Below are positions 45,984-55,252 of a stretch of DNA of 64,000 nucleotides, piece by piece. The translations under genes and the position numbers were made by a program. Origin of the DNA: Metabacillus sp. FJAT-52054 (GTDB lineage: Bacteria > Bacillota > Bacilli > Bacillales > Bacillaceae); NCBI RefSeq assembly GCF_037201815.1, contig NZ_CP147407.1:2550723-2614722 (forward strand), given 5' to 3'. The notes beneath the pieces were generated by a model. The model was not told the DNA's origin. It did no database searches and saw only the letters and a program-made list of their open reading frames with translations. The first letter of the stretch is position 1. Each line of letters starts with the position of its first letter.

Positions 45984-46054
45984 GCCTGTGTTAAAGCATG
46001 GTGTTGATTTTTTAACACCTGCTAGCTGCAATCAACAGCCAAGTTTAACAGAGC
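45984..46054. repeat. Dispersed MITE-like repeat, copy B (71 bp, internal deletion)
   Basis: Keeps both ends of copy A, gtgttaaagcatgg (left) and atcaacagccaagtttaaca (right), but lacks the ~90-bp middle. The right terminal repeat is perfect (tttaacagagc, 46044-46054) and lies 7 bp from the yqfX stop codon. Confidence 0.65.
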
Positions 46055-46061
46055 TTTCTTA

Positions 46062-46460
46062 TTAAAAGAATGGTGTTACAAACAGTCCCAGAATCACGGA
46101 AACTGCTCCAATTCCTATTGCCCAGGCTCCAAGGGTTTTAGCACCCTTTCTTCTCGCCACAAATCCAACAATTATTCCCACTGCTCCTAAGATAACGGGA
46201 AGAAGGAAAAGTGAAATAACGGAAAGAGCGATAGCTATATACCCGGTGGATCTGCCTTCAACAGCCCCATGACGGTCATCATCTGCCACCCGTTCCTCTT
46301 CACGGTATGAACCAATCGGAGGTGCGATTTCTGCAGCAGATTCTTCTCTATATTCACGGTGCTTTTCAATTTCCATTAGTTCATCACGGTTATTCAGACC
46401 ATTAACCTGATCTGAGTTCGTCATGTTGCCGTGATCTTCAAAGTGTCTTTCGTCTGCCAT
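46062..46460 (-). CDS. yqfX: YqfX-like membrane protein (DUF4190-like)
   Basis: 132 residues from ATG 46460 behind gagggg. An acidic, low-complexity N-terminal half (HFEDHGNMTNSDQVNG ... HREYREESAAEI) and two C-terminal membrane helices (AIALSVISLFLLPVILGAVGIIVGFVARRKG). It resembles DUF4190-type proteins, and position beside ispG is that of B. subtilis yqfX. The function is unknown. Repeat copy B is 7 bp downstream of its stop. Confidence 0.75.
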   Translation of the reverse strand: MADERHFEDHGNMTNSDQVNGLNNRDELMEIEKHREYREESAAEIAPPIGSYREEERVADDDRHGAVEGRSTGYIAIALSVISLFLLPVILGAVGIIVGFVARRKGAKTLGAWAIGIGAVSVILGLFVTPFF

Positions 46461-46593
46461 TCCTTTCCCCTCACTTTCAGATATAAGGAGCATCCTTAGT
46501 ATGCAGAAGGCGGTCCATAATTATGCCTTTATCCATTCTTTTTCTGCACTGCTTTGTGATACACTTGGAAAAGATCAAAAAAGGAGTGTCGGC

Positions 46594-47172
46594 ATGCTGC
46601 GTTTAGGGATTGATATTGACGGGACCATTACACCGCCAGAAACCTTTGTTCCATATTTAAACAAATCATTTAAAAAGCAAATAACCCTTGATGACATAAA
46701 GGATTATGACTTGACGAAAGCTCTTGAAGTCAGCTACGAAGAATTGGGTCAATGGATGGCGGAATTTGAACCGATTATCTATGGAGAGGCTCCGGTTTCA
46801 AAAGGGGCAAAGGAAATTCTCGGTAAATGGAAAGAGAAGCATGATTTAATATTTATCAGTGCCAGAGGCCATCATCTCTATGATACGACCTTGAACTGGT
46901 TTGAAAAGAATGAGGTTTCGTTCCATAATATCGACTTAGTTGGTTCACATGACAAGCTTGAGGCCGTTAAGAAACACCGGATCGATGTGTTTTTTGAGGA
47001 TAAGCATGATAATGCCTGTATGATTAGCGAGGAATTTAACATTCCAGTCATCCTTTTCAACACTCCATACAATCAGGATCCCGTTCCGGAGCAAGTCGTG
47101 CGTGTGAACAGCTGGTTTGAGGCAGAGGAATGGCTGGATCGCCGGGTACTTGAGCTAAAAGAGAATCGGTAA
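46594..47172 (+). CDS. yqfW: Putative 5'(3')-deoxyribonucleotidase YqfW (HAD)
   Basis: 192 residues from ATG 46594 behind aaaaggagtg; 31 residues upstream in the frame have no start support. LGIDIDGTITPP is the HAD motif I (DxD), FISARGHH motif II, FFEDKHDN motif III/IV. It belongs to the NT5C-type family (PF06941). It probably removes phosphate from nucleotides. It lies beside yqfX, like B. subtilis yqfW. Confidence 0.85.
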   Translation: MLRLGIDIDGTITPPETFVPYLNKSFKKQITLDDIKDYDLTKALEVSYEELGQWMAEFEPIIYGEAPVSKGAKEILGKWKEKHDLIFISARGHHLYDTTLNWFEKNEVSFHNIDLVGSHDKLEAVKKHRIDVFFEDKHDNACMISEEFNIPVILFNTPYNQDPVPEQVVRVNSWFEAEEWLDRRVLELKENR

Positions 47173-47231
47173 TCGGTGATAAGAAATAGCGGTAATCTAA
47201 AAATCCTGCTAAGAGGAAACGATTGAAATTG

Positions 47232-47275
47232 AAATCCCCGGAATGCTGTGTAAGCATTCCGGGGATTTGTTTTTC
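47232..47275 (+). terminator. Intrinsic terminator of yqfW
   Basis: aaatccccggaatgct, loop of five, agcattccggggattt and a T run: a 16-bp perfect stem. Confidence 0.88.
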
Positions 47276-47405
47276 CAAAAATATTAAGGGATAGGCTAAT
47301 TGCAGCGGAAGAAGCGAGAATTAAGCGTGAGCAGTCAAAACAACTCCAATTAAAAGCGCAAGGAGATTTGAAACTCACTTACTGGACAGCTCCATTTTTT
47401 GTTTG

Positions 47406-47816
47406 TTAAATACAATCAGGGCAGGTCCCATATATCTCAAATTTATGGCCGCTCACATCATAACCTTCAAGGTCATCTTTTAATTTATCCATTGGACATG
47501 AATGAAGTTCTTTCGTTTTCCCGCAGTCCATACAGATAAAATGGTGATGATGATGGGCATGGTTGCACGTGAACCTGAATTGTTTCTCACCGGATAGTTC
47601 AGTGGTCTCCAGAATGCCCAGTTCAGCGAATAAGGATAAATTCCGGTATATTGTATCAAAGCTGAGACCGGGGTAGTTGGATTTCATGCTTTCAAGAACA
47701 TCCCGGGCGGTTTGATATTTATTGCAGTCTGCAAAGAAGGAAAGCATTTCTTCCCTCTTGTTTGTATATTTGTAGCCTGAATCTTTAAGCATTTGGAGCG
47801 CTTGCTCAATATTCAT
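47406..47816 (-). CDS. zur: Fur family zinc uptake regulator Zur
   Basis: A 136-residue Fur-type repressor: winged helix (about 10-80) with [15 protein letters not shown] and the metal segment [16 protein letters not shown]...CPDC. The two Cys pairs (CMDC, CPDC) form the structural zinc site. Zinc-loaded Zur represses zinc uptake. It overlaps znuB by 4 bases at the operon end, so regulator and transporter are coupled; in B. subtilis znuACB lies elsewhere. ATG 47816. Confidence 0.92.
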   Translation of the reverse strand: MNIEQALQMLKDSGYKYTNKREEMLSFFADCNKYQTARDVLESMKSNYPGLSFDTIYRNLSLFAELGILETTELSGEKQFRFTCNHAHHHHHFICMDCGKTKELHSCPMDKLKDDLEGYDVSGHKFEIYGTCPDCI

Positions 47817-48655
47817 TGTACATGTCCCCTTTTGAACTTGCTAACAATAATAGAAAGCACCAAAATGATGATATTCAATACCACAATCGTACCGCCTGGA
47901 GCGAGGTCGGCTTGATAGGCAGCGATTAACCCTATAATAACAGACAGCTCGCCGAAAATAACAGATAAAAACATGGCTTGCTTAAACCCTTTGGCGATAC
48001 GAATGCTCGCTGCAACCGGCAAGGTCATTAATGATGAAACAAGCAGGATACCAACAATCCTCATGGATGCGGCAATGACTAAGGCAACGGTCAGAATAAA
48101 AATAAAATGAATCCACTTTGCCTGAATACCTGATGCAGTCGCATGTTCTTCATCAAATGAGAGAACGAAAAGCTCTTTATACAAAAGCCCGATGATAAGT
48201 AAAACAAAAATGGAAATGCCAACTACAATCATCAAATCCGACCGTGTAACGGCCAGCACACTTCCAAATAAATAATTCATTAAATCTTTGTTAAATCCGT
48301 CCGCCAGTGATATAAAGATGGCACCAATTCCGATACCGCCGGATAAGATGATTGGAATTGCAAGCTCCTGGTAGTGCTTATAAAGACCGCGGAGCCTCTC
48401 AATTAATAAAGAGCCGGTAACGGAGAAGGCCATTCCCATATAGATTGGGTTCGCTCCTGCTAAAATCCCCCATTTCTTTTCAAGGAAAAGGCTGACCGCA
48501 ATCCCCGCCAATGTTACGTGACTCAGGGCATCCGCAATAAGCGAAAGACGCCTGACGACAATGTATACACCAAGAAGAGGAGCAATAAGCCCAATGAGAA
48601 GGCCTGAGAAAAAGGCATTTTGCAAAAATTCAAATTCAAAAAACGGACTAATCAT
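47813..48655 (-). CDS. znuB: Zinc ABC transporter permease ZnuB
   Basis: 280 residues from ATG 48655 behind ggggagggg. Eight or nine membrane helices with family-3 metal permease signatures ([34 protein letters not shown]). It overlaps the end of znuC by 8 bases and zur by 4. Substrate zinc is inferred from Zur and the upstream half-site. No zinc-binding protein gene (znuA) is adjacent; it must be supplied elsewhere. Confidence 0.9.
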   Translation of the reverse strand: MISPFFEFEFLQNAFFSGLLIGLIAPLLGVYIVVRRLSLIADALSHVTLAGIAVSLFLEKKWGILAGANPIYMGMAFSVTGSLLIERLRGLYKHYQELAIPIILSGGIGIGAIFISLADGFNKDLMNYLFGSVLAVTRSDLMIVVGISIFVLLIIGLLYKELFVLSFDEEHATASGIQAKWIHFIFILTVALVIAASMRIVGILLVSSLMTLPVAASIRIAKGFKQAMFLSVIFGELSVIIGLIAAYQADLAPGGTIVVLNIIILVLSIIVSKFKRGHVQ

Positions 48656-49427
48656 GATGATGCCCCTCCCCGTGATGATCATGGGTTAACACATGAACTG
48701 GATGCCCATAGTAATCTGAAAGTGAGTGTCCGTTTAATTGATCGAATTCTTCAGGAGATCCGTGGAAGTGAAGTGTTTTATTCAAACATGCTACCTGTGT
48801 TACCTTATCTGAAATGGTTCCTACATCATGAGTGACCAAAATCAGTGTAATCCCAAGCCGGCCGTTTAAATCCTTCAGCATACGATAAAAGCTCTGAACA
48901 GAAGCTGAATCCACTCCCACCGTCGGTTCATCTAGTATGAGCAGCTTCGGATCACTGACAAGAGCCCTGGCAATAAACGTCCTTTGCTGCTGGCCGCCTG
49001 AAAGCTCCCCAATATTTCTTCTGGAGAATTCACTAAGCCCTACTGCATCTATGGCCTCTTTTACTTTCACACGATCTGCTGCTTTCATATATCGGAACAG
49101 TCCAAGCTTGCTTGTAAGGCCGCTCGCTACCACTTCAAAAACAGAAGCTGGAAAACCGGTATTAAAGCTGTTCGCTTTTTGAGATACAAATCCAATATCG
49201 TGCCAATTCTTAAATTTTTTCAAATCCTCTCCAAAGAGCCGGATGGATCCGCTTTGAGGCCTGAGCAGGCCAAGCAAACATTTGAGAAGAGTGGTTTTTC
49301 CTGAACCGTTCGGACCTACAAGCCCGATGAACGCTCCCTCTTCCACCGTTAAATTAATATCATCAAGAACTCTAGTCCGATCATATGAGTAGGATAAATG
49401 GGTAATTTCAATAACAGGATGATTCAT
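48648..49427 (-). CDS. znuC: Zinc ABC transporter ATP-binding protein ZnuC
   Basis: 259 residues from ATG 49427 behind agaggtg: GPNGSGKTT (Walker A), LSGGQQQRT (signature), LLILDEPTVGVD (Walker B) and LVTHD (H-loop). The C-terminus is His-rich ([13 protein letters not shown]), as in several zinc ATPases. First gene of znuC-znuB-zur, with a Zur-like site upstream. Confidence 0.93.
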   Translation of the reverse strand: MNHPVIEITHLSYSYDRTRVLDDINLTVEEGAFIGLVGPNGSGKTTLLKCLLGLLRPQSGSIRLFGEDLKKFKNWHDIGFVSQKANSFNTGFPASVFEVVASGLTSKLGLFRYMKAADRVKVKEAIDAVGLSEFSRRNIGELSGGQQQRTFIARALVSDPKLLILDEPTVGVDSASVQSFYRMLKDLNGRLGITLILVTHDVGTISDKVTQVACLNKTLHFHGSPEEFDQLNGHSLSDYYGHPVHVLTHDHHGEGHHHD

Positions 49428-49454
49428 CCTTTTCACCTCTTGCTTTGCAATAAT

Positions 49455-49478
49455 TAAAGTAAGAACGATTACGATTTA
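49455..49478. promoter_or_regulatory. Zur-box-like site upstream of znuC
   Basis: ATTACGATTT (49468-49477) matches one half of the Bacillus Zur box perfectly. The other half (taaagtaagaacg) fits poorly. It lies 28-50 bases before the znuC start, a sensible operator position. Confidence 0.45.
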
Positions 49479-49490
49479 CTTTACAAAAAT

Positions 49491-49519
49491 AAAATGGCAG
49501 CTATTGTGCATGCCATTTT
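49491..49519 (-). terminator. Intrinsic terminator of yqfU
   Basis: aaaatggca, 11-base loop, tgccatttt followed by a T-rich tail on the minus strand. Confidence 0.65.
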
Positions 49520-49571
49520 ATATAACTATGAAAGTATACATGCCTTCCCTGCGTTTGTAAAGAAAATCAAA

Positions 49572-50453
49572 TTAGTGGATGGCTGATTTAAATCGCGCTC
49601 CATGAGTTTCCTGTGTGTTCATGATGGTGATAAACGCATTTTCATCAATTTCATGAATAATGGACTTCAGTTTTGTTACTTCCAGCCTTGTGACCACGGC
49701 ATAAATGACTTCTGTATCTTCGTCTGAATATCCGCCTTTTCCCTTTAGCTTAGTCGTTCCGCGGCCAAGTCTGTGCAGAATTGCATCTGACACCTCTTCG
49801 AACTGCTCAGTCACGATTATAACGGCCTTAGTCTCATCAAGTCCCTGTATGACCGTATCAATCGTTTTGAACGCTATATAATACGTCATCACTGAATACA
49901 TGGCCTGCTCAGGTCCAAATACAAATGCTGCCCATCCAAAAATGAAAATATTGATGAACATAACAAATTCTCCTACAGATACAGGAAGGCGTTTCGTCAT
50001 TAAAATACCAAGTATTTCTGTTCCGTCCAGCGTTCCGCCATTACGGATCACCAATCCCACTCCGAGGCCTAAAATCAGCCCACCAAAAACGGTAGCGAGA
50101 ATTGGCTCAGTAGTGAATGGTTCTGCATGATGAAGGGATTGCTCAATAATGGCCAAAGCAACGACCCCGAAAATAGAAGAAATCATGAAGGTTTTCCCGA
50201 TGTGTTTGTAGCCGGAATACATAAAAGGAAGATTCAGCACAACGACTAGTGTACCAAAACTAATGAAAGCTAGTCCTGCGGGAGTAATGTGGTCAAGAAT
50301 TAGAGATATACCTATAATTCCGCCATCAATGATGTTATTGGGGATTAGAAAAAGCTCAAGTGCAGCAGCTGCCAGACCCGCTCCGATGATGATCATGATA
50401 AATCGATAGATTGTTCTTCCTAATTTTTCTTTGCGATGCTGTCTTTTTTCCAT
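49572..50453 (-). CDS. yqfU: YitT family membrane protein YqfU
   Basis: 293 residues from ATG 50453 behind aaaggag. Five or six membrane helices with the DUF161 duplication ([39 protein letters not shown]) then a cytoplasmic DUF2179 domain ([37 protein letters not shown]). Relatives bind a ligand in the DUF2179 part; the transported substrate is unknown. Position is that of B. subtilis yqfU. Confidence 0.88.
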   Translation of the reverse strand: MEKRQHRKEKLGRTIYRFIMIIIGAGLAAAALELFLIPNNIIDGGIIGISLILDHITPAGLAFISFGTLVVVLNLPFMYSGYKHIGKTFMISSIFGVVALAIIEQSLHHAEPFTTEPILATVFGGLILGLGVGLVIRNGGTLDGTEILGILMTKRLPVSVGEFVMFINIFIFGWAAFVFGPEQAMYSVMTYYIAFKTIDTVIQGLDETKAVIIVTEQFEEVSDAILHRLGRGTTKLKGKGGYSDEDTEVIYAVVTRLEVTKLKSIIHEIDENAFITIMNTQETHGARFKSAIH

Positions 50454-50613
50454 AGCCCTCTCCTTTTTCTGCTTATTTTTATACATGAAATACGCTTAAG
50501 CCCATATGTATATGATATCCCTCTTCATTAAAGAGGATGGAAGCGGCAAGGCCTCATCCTTCCGCACAACTTAGGCATGAATCCATAGATTGTGGAGAGA
50601 GGAGGGTTTAATT

Positions 50614-50868
50614 TTGATTTTATTTCAAAAAATAATTAATCAAAAGGTTAATTCCATAACCGCCGATGAACTGCTTCAGCTGGCTAAGCAAAATCAGCTA
50701 TCCATCAGTCCAGCTCAGGCAGCTCAAATAGTTAAAGTGATCAAAGGAAAAAATGTGAACATCTTCAATGAAAACGAGAGAAGAAAACTTCTTGCCAGCA
50801 TTTCTGCGATCACATCCCCCGCAACGGCACAGCAGGTGGACCTGCTGTTCAAGCAGTTTGTTAAATAG
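50614..50868 (+). CDS. yqfT: DUF2624 family protein YqfT
   Basis: 84 residues read from TTG 50614, which has gaggaggg 6 bases upstream; the sequence begins LFQKIINQKVNSITADELLQLAKQN and includes SPAQAAQIVKVIKGKNVNIFNENERRKLL, as in YqfT/DUF2624 (helical). No function is known. It has its own terminator and is divergent from yqfU. Confidence 0.82.
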   Translation: MILFQKIINQKVNSITADELLQLAKQNQLSISPAQAAQIVKVIKGKNVNIFNENERRKLLASISAITSPATAQQVDLLFKQFVK

Positions 50869-50925
50869 CTTATGTAAGTTGGATTCGGGCTATTACGGGT
50901 TTTCTTCATTTACAAAAAATACAGA

Positions 50926-50960
50926 AAGGCTGTCTTTAGGAGACAGCCTTCTGTTTGTTT
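50926..50960 (+). terminator. Intrinsic terminator of yqfT
   Basis: aaggctgtct, loop ttagg, agacagcctt and a T-rich tail. Confidence 0.8.
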
Positions 50961-51007
50961 ACCCTGAATGAACGGGAAGCAAATCTCCCTGGGACGGGAG
51001 TTTCCCA

Positions 51008-51901
51008 TTATTGACTGACGATTTTATCTAGTACCCCTTCATCAAATTCTTTAGATCGAAACATCTCAATCTCAAATTTGTAAGGCGGTTTTTTATTTTT
51101 CTTATCTTCCCCTACATAAGGAGTTTCCAATATTTTTGGCACATCTGCTAGAGAAGGATGATGCACGATGTTTAGAAGCGCATCAAAGCCAATATGTCCG
51201 AAACCAATGTTTTCATGGCGGTCTTTTCTGGCACCAATCGGGTTTTTGCTATCATTTACATGAAGAACTTTTAGTCGATCAAGCCCGATGATCCGGTCAA
51301 ATTCCTCTAATACCCCATCAAAATTATTAATCAGGTCATAACCGGCGTCATGTGTATGGCAAGTATCAAAGCAGACAGATAAATGTTCATTGTAATGAAC
51401 CCCATTCATAATCCGTGCGAGCTCTTCAAAGTTTGAACCAATTTCAGAGCCTTTTCCAGCCATCGTCTCCAGGGCAATTTGAACAGGCTGATCCTTGAGA
51501 AGCACTTCATTCAGCCCCTCAACGATTTTCCTAATGCCCTCTTCTGTTCCTGCCCCAACATGTGCACCTGGATGGAGAACAATCTGTTTTGCCCCGAGTG
51601 CGGCTGTCCGCTCAATTTCGGACCGCAAAAAGTTTACCCCAAGCTCAAATGTGTCCGGATTAACAGAATTCCCGATATTAATAATATAAGGAGCATGAAC
51701 AATGATGTTGTCCATTCCATTTTCCTTCATATGAGCCTGTCCGGCCTCGATATTCAAATCTTCAATTTTTTTGCGTCTCGTGTTTTGAGGGGCACCTGTA
51801 TAAATCATAAAGGTGTTTGCTCCGTAAGATGCTGCTTCCTGGCTCGCTGCCAGCAGCATATGCTTCCCGCTCATCGAGACGTGGGAGCCGATTCTAAGCA
51901 T
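51008..51901 (-). CDS. nfo: Endonuclease IV (AP endonuclease)
   Basis: 297 residues with the TIM-barrel zinc-site motifs of Nfo: [32 protein letters not shown] and [21 protein letters not shown]. It nicks DNA 5' to abasic sites in base-excision repair. ATG 51901 follows ataggagggg. In B. subtilis nfo (yqfS) lies next to cshB, as here (12-base gap). Confidence 0.95.
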   Translation of the reverse strand: MLRIGSHVSMSGKHMLLAASQEAASYGANTFMIYTGAPQNTRRKKIEDLNIEAGQAHMKENGMDNIIVHAPYIINIGNSVNPDTFELGVNFLRSEIERTAALGAKQIVLHPGAHVGAGTEEGIRKIVEGLNEVLLKDQPVQIALETMAGKGSEIGSNFEELARIMNGVHYNEHLSVCFDTCHTHDAGYDLINNFDGVLEEFDRIIGLDRLKVLHVNDSKNPIGARKDRHENIGFGHIGFDALLNIVHHPSLADVPKILETPYVGEDKKNKKPPYKFEIEMFRSKEFDEGVLDKIVSQ

Positions 51902-51913
51902 GCAAATCCCCTC

Positions 51914-53218
51914 CTATTTCTCTCTTCTCTTAATTCGGCGCTGCTTCTTCTTAATTTTATCCATTTCCCATTTCATGTGTCTTTTGTAGCCAGGCTTAAC
52001 TTTTTTAGGCTTACGAATACCATGCTTCGCACGCTCATCAACTTCTCTATCTGTTTTCGGACGATTTTTTCTGCGATGGCGATCATCTGCATCCTTAAAT
52101 TCTGAACCTTCAAGATCTTTGTATGCAAATGAGATACCCATTTTTTCAAGCTTCGCTAATGCATCTTCATCAGAAGTTTCGTAAATGGTTACAGCCAGTC
52201 CCGAATACCCTGCACGTGCTGTACGTCCTACACGGTGAATGTAAAAGTCCAAATCCTGAGGAAGCTCATAGTTGATGATATGGCTGACGCCCTCAATATC
52301 TATTCCACGTGCTGCAAGATCTGTTGCTACAACGTATTGATATTCCAGATCATTGACCTGTTTCATTACCTTTTTCCGTTCACGCGGAGGAAGTCCTCCA
52401 TGAATCCGGCCAACTTTAAGACCTTTTGCAGCAAGCTCATCAGCTACAGCATCGGCCATTTTTTTCGTATTCGTAAAAACAATTGCAAGATATGGATTGT
52501 ATGCAAGAAGCATATCATGCACAAGTTTCGTTTTATTGCGGTGTCTGAGCGGTAATAGCACATGCTCAATCTTTTCTGCCGCAGCCTGCTTGGGGGCAAC
52601 ATGCGTGAATTTAGGATTGGCCATGTATTTTTTCAAAAACGGCTTCAATTTTTCTGGAATGGTGGCAGAAAAAACGAGCATTTGAAGCTGTTCCGGCATT
52701 CCGCTAGCAATACGATCCACGTCCTCAAGAAAGCCCATATCCAAGATCATGTCGGCTTCATCGACGACAAATGATTTCGTATTATTAACATGAAGGGCGT
52801 TTACTTTCAGCAAATCATGCAATCTTCCTGGTGTTCCAATGACAATTTGAGGCTGCTGCTTCAGCTTATCAATGGAGCGCTGCTTGTCAGTTCCTCCAGT
52901 GAAGCACCTTGCCTGAATTTCCTGATCATGGTGGCTGATCAGCTTAAGGACTTCTTTGTATATTTGGTTTGCCAATTCCCTTGTCGGTGAAGTAATGACC
53001 ACTTGTACGGATTGGGAAGCAGGATCCAGGTTATTTAATAACGGAAGCAAGTATGCATGGGTTTTTCCTGTCCCTGTCTGAGACTGGCCGATCACACTTT
53101 CCCCTTTAAGTATCGAAGGAATAATTCTCTCCTGTATTTCAGTAGGCTTCTCAAAGCCCAATTCTTTCACTGCGTCTATTAGAAACGGTTTAAGCTTTAA
53201 TCGTTCAAATCTCTCCAT
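51914..53218 (-). CDS. cshB: DEAD-box RNA helicase CshB
   Basis: 434 residues: Q motif, SQTGTGKTHAY (I), TSPTRELANQ (Ia), GTPGRL (Ib), VDEADM (II), SATIPEK (III), TDLAARGIDI (V) and HRVGRTARAG (VI), then a highly basic C-terminal tail (KKKQRRIKRREK). CshB (YqfR) remodels RNA in cold and ribosome assembly. ATG 53218 follows gggag. Upstream of nfo on the same strand. Confidence 0.94.
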   Translation of the reverse strand: MERFERLKLKPFLIDAVKELGFEKPTEIQERIIPSILKGESVIGQSQTGTGKTHAYLLPLLNNLDPASQSVQVVITSPTRELANQIYKEVLKLISHHDQEIQARCFTGGTDKQRSIDKLKQQPQIVIGTPGRLHDLLKVNALHVNNTKSFVVDEADMILDMGFLEDVDRIASGMPEQLQMLVFSATIPEKLKPFLKKYMANPKFTHVAPKQAAAEKIEHVLLPLRHRNKTKLVHDMLLAYNPYLAIVFTNTKKMADAVADELAAKGLKVGRIHGGLPPRERKKVMKQVNDLEYQYVVATDLAARGIDIEGVSHIINYELPQDLDFYIHRVGRTARAGYSGLAVTIYETSDEDALAKLEKMGISFAYKDLEGSEFKDADDRHRRKNRPKTDREVDERAKHGIRKPKKVKPGYKRHMKWEMDKIKKKQRRIKRREK

Positions 53219-53417
53219 AGTTGTATAAAACTCCCTTAATAATTTGCCTTCCTGTCTTATAGACGTTCCGTATCTGGACAGGTTTAACCATTTTCACATT
53301 ATATACGAAAACAGGGCAAAACACCAACCTTGCAAAGTCTTTTCCAGTGAAAAGAAAAACCTTTTACCCGCTTATGCATACTCTGTAGTAGGTAACAGGA
53401 TAGAAAGGAGTAAGACT

Positions 53418-54146
53418 ATGTTTCCACAAAGACCTATGCCGCCCGGCGGCACACAGGGAAGAGGATTCATGCCGGGACCATTTTCAGGCGGAGGACCGTT
53501 TGCTGGCCGTGGCGGACCCCCTATTCCTGGAAATCGTCCATTTACAGGGCCGGCACCAGGAGCAAGAGGCATTTTTCAAGGAGGTAATTTCGGAGGATTT
53601 GGCGGTCCACAAGGATTTGGCGGCGGTCAGGGCTTTGGGGGCAGCCAAGGGTTTGGCGGGTTTGGAGGCTTCGGAGGACAGGTTCCAGGGGCCCAGCAGG
53701 CAGCTGGCGCAGGCAGCGGTGGAATTAGAGGCTTACTATCACGCTTTATCCCTTCAGCAGGCGGTGCCGGAAATATTGCAGGGGCTGCCCAGCAGGGAAT
53801 CTCAGGTCTTGCCAATCCGTCCAATATAACGGGGATGCTTGGTAATGTTCAAAAGGTCCTCGGTATGGCTCAGCAAGTAACACCAATGGTCCAGCAATAC
53901 GGTCCATTAGTCAGAAATCTCCCGGCAATGATTAAGATTTTCAGTCAAATGAACAGTGATGATGAGGATGACAGCAGCTCTTCTTCGGAAGAACAGCCAG
54001 AAAAAAAAGCTGAAAGCAAAACAGCCGTTAAGAAAAAAACAGAGCCATTATCCAATGAAGCTGATTATAGCTTAGAGAAACAAGACGAATTGTCTGAAGA
54101 GCCTTCAGCCAGAAAAGGCACGTCAAAACCTAGACTTTATGTATAA
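53418..54146 (+). CDS. yqfQ: Glycine-rich YqfQ/VrrA-like protein
   Basis: 242 residues from ATG 53418 behind aaaggag (an upstream frame from 53244 is unsupported). The first ~110 residues are Gly/Phe/Gln-rich with repeats (GGFGGPQGFGGGQGFGGSQGFGGFGGFGGQ type) encoded by a tandem array near 53590-53690. The middle is helical (IRGLLSRFIPSAGG...MLGNVQKVLGMAQQV), as in YqfQ, and the end is acidic then lysine-rich. B. anthracis vrrA, a variable-number tandem-repeat locus, belongs to this family. It is possibly spore-associated. Confidence 0.8.
   Translation: MFPQRPMPPGGTQGRGFMPGPFSGGGPFAGRGGPPIPGNRPFTGPAPGARGIFQGGNFGGFGGPQGFGGGQGFGGSQGFGGFGGFGGQVPGAQQAAGAGSGGIRGLLSRFIPSAGGAGNIAGAAQQGISGLANPSNITGMLGNVQKVLGMAQQVTPMVQQYGPLVRNLPAMIKIFSQMNSDDEDDSSSSSEEQPEKKAESKTAVKKKTEPLSNEADYSLEKQDELSEEPSARKGTSKPRLYV
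53585..53690 (+). repeat. Gly/Phe tandem repeat array in yqfQ
   Basis: Short imperfect units of gga-ttt-ggc-ggt and ggc-caa-ggg type repeat about nine times. They code for GFGG-x units. The length is expected to vary between strains, as in vrrA. Confidence 0.7.
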
Positions 54147-54195
54147 GAGTTTTGTATTCTTCCGCCCATTTCGCTATAATAATGTCAGGTAATGA

Positions 54196-54222
54196 GAAAA
54201 AAGGCCGGTTACCGGCTTTTTT
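54196..54222 (+). terminator. Terminator/attenuator between yqfQ and ispH
   Basis: aaaaaaggccgg, loop tta, ccggctttttt. It lies 39 bases before the ispH start codon, so it can end yqfQ or attenuate ispH. Confidence 0.7.
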
Positions 54223-54260
54223 CATTTTCGTTTCCTGATCATCCTTTAGGAGGAAGATAC

Positions 54261-55205
54261 ATGGATGTAATTAAGATTGCTCCCCGCGGATATTGCTATG
54301 GCGTTGTGGATGCGATGGTCATTGCGAAAAACGCGGCAATGGACAAAACCCTGCCAAGACCGATCTACATTTTGGGTATGATCGTTCATAATAAACATGT
54401 TACCGATGCTTTTGAAGAAGAAGGAATTATCACTCTGGACGGGACTAACCGTCTTGAAATCATGCAAAAAGTGGATAAAGGAACGGTTATTTTCACAGCG
54501 CATGGCGTCTCTCCGGAAGTCAGACGCATTGCCGAAGAAAAAGGCCTTGTGAGCATTGATGCTACATGTCCGGATGTAACGAGAACCCACGACTTAATCC
54601 GGGATGTAAAAGCCAAGGGTTATGAGGTAATCTATATCGGCAAAAAAGGCCATCCTGAACCAGAGGGTGCCGTTGGAGTGGCTCCGGAAATTGTTCACTT
54701 GATTGAGACGGTAGAGGATGCAGACGCTCTTGAAATCAATTCCGATAAAATTATCGTAACGAATCAGACTACAATGAGCCAATGGGACGTATACGATATT
54801 ATGGAAAAGGTAAAAGACAAATTTCCCCATGTTGAATTTCATCAGGAGATTTGCCTTGCCACCCAGGTGCGCCAGGAGGCTGTTGCAGAACAGGCAAAAG
54901 AAGCTGACTTGACAATTGTTGTGGGTGATCCGAAAAGCAACAATTCAAACAGGCTGGCTCAGGTTTCAGAGCAGATTGCCGGCACACCGGCTTATCGGAT
55001 TTCCAACCTTTCCGAGCTGAAACTGGAATGGCTGAAGGGCGTTAAGACAGTTGCGATTACTGCCGGCGCCTCTACTCCGACGCCAATCACAAAGGAAGTT
55101 ATTACTTTTCTTGAGAAATACGAGGACGATGAAAATAAGGTTTGGGATGTTGTTCATGCTGTACCATTGAACAAAATCCTGCCGAAAGTACGGGTAAAAA
55201 AATAA
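54261..55205 (+). CDS. ispH: 4-hydroxy-3-methylbut-2-enyl diphosphate reductase IspH
   Basis: 314 residues from ATG 54261 behind ttaggagga. The final step of the MEP pathway: HMBPP to IPP and DMAPP. Three cluster cysteines lie in [19 protein letters not shown] and [20 protein letters not shown] and NSNRLAQV are further signatures. B. subtilis yqfP. It shares the pathway with IspG at 44747 but is a separate transcript. Confidence 0.95.
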   Translation: MDVIKIAPRGYCYGVVDAMVIAKNAAMDKTLPRPIYILGMIVHNKHVTDAFEEEGIITLDGTNRLEIMQKVDKGTVIFTAHGVSPEVRRIAEEKGLVSIDATCPDVTRTHDLIRDVKAKGYEVIYIGKKGHPEPEGAVGVAPEIVHLIETVEDADALEINSDKIIVTNQTTMSQWDVYDIMEKVKDKFPHVEFHQEICLATQVRQEAVAEQAKEADLTIVVGDPKSNNSNRLAQVSEQIAGTPAYRISNLSELKLEWLKGVKTVAITAGASTPTPITKEVITFLEKYEDDENKVWDVVHAVPLNKILPKVRVKK

Positions 55206-55206
55206 G

Positions 55207-55244
55207 AAAAAGGTGTACCGGCGGATTTGCAGGTACACCTTTTT
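55207..55244. terminator. Bidirectional intrinsic terminator
   Basis: aaaaaggtgtacc, 12-base loop, ggtacaccttttt: a 13-bp perfect stem between ispH and yqfO. Confidence 0.88.
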
Positions 55245-55252
55245 GATTTCTA

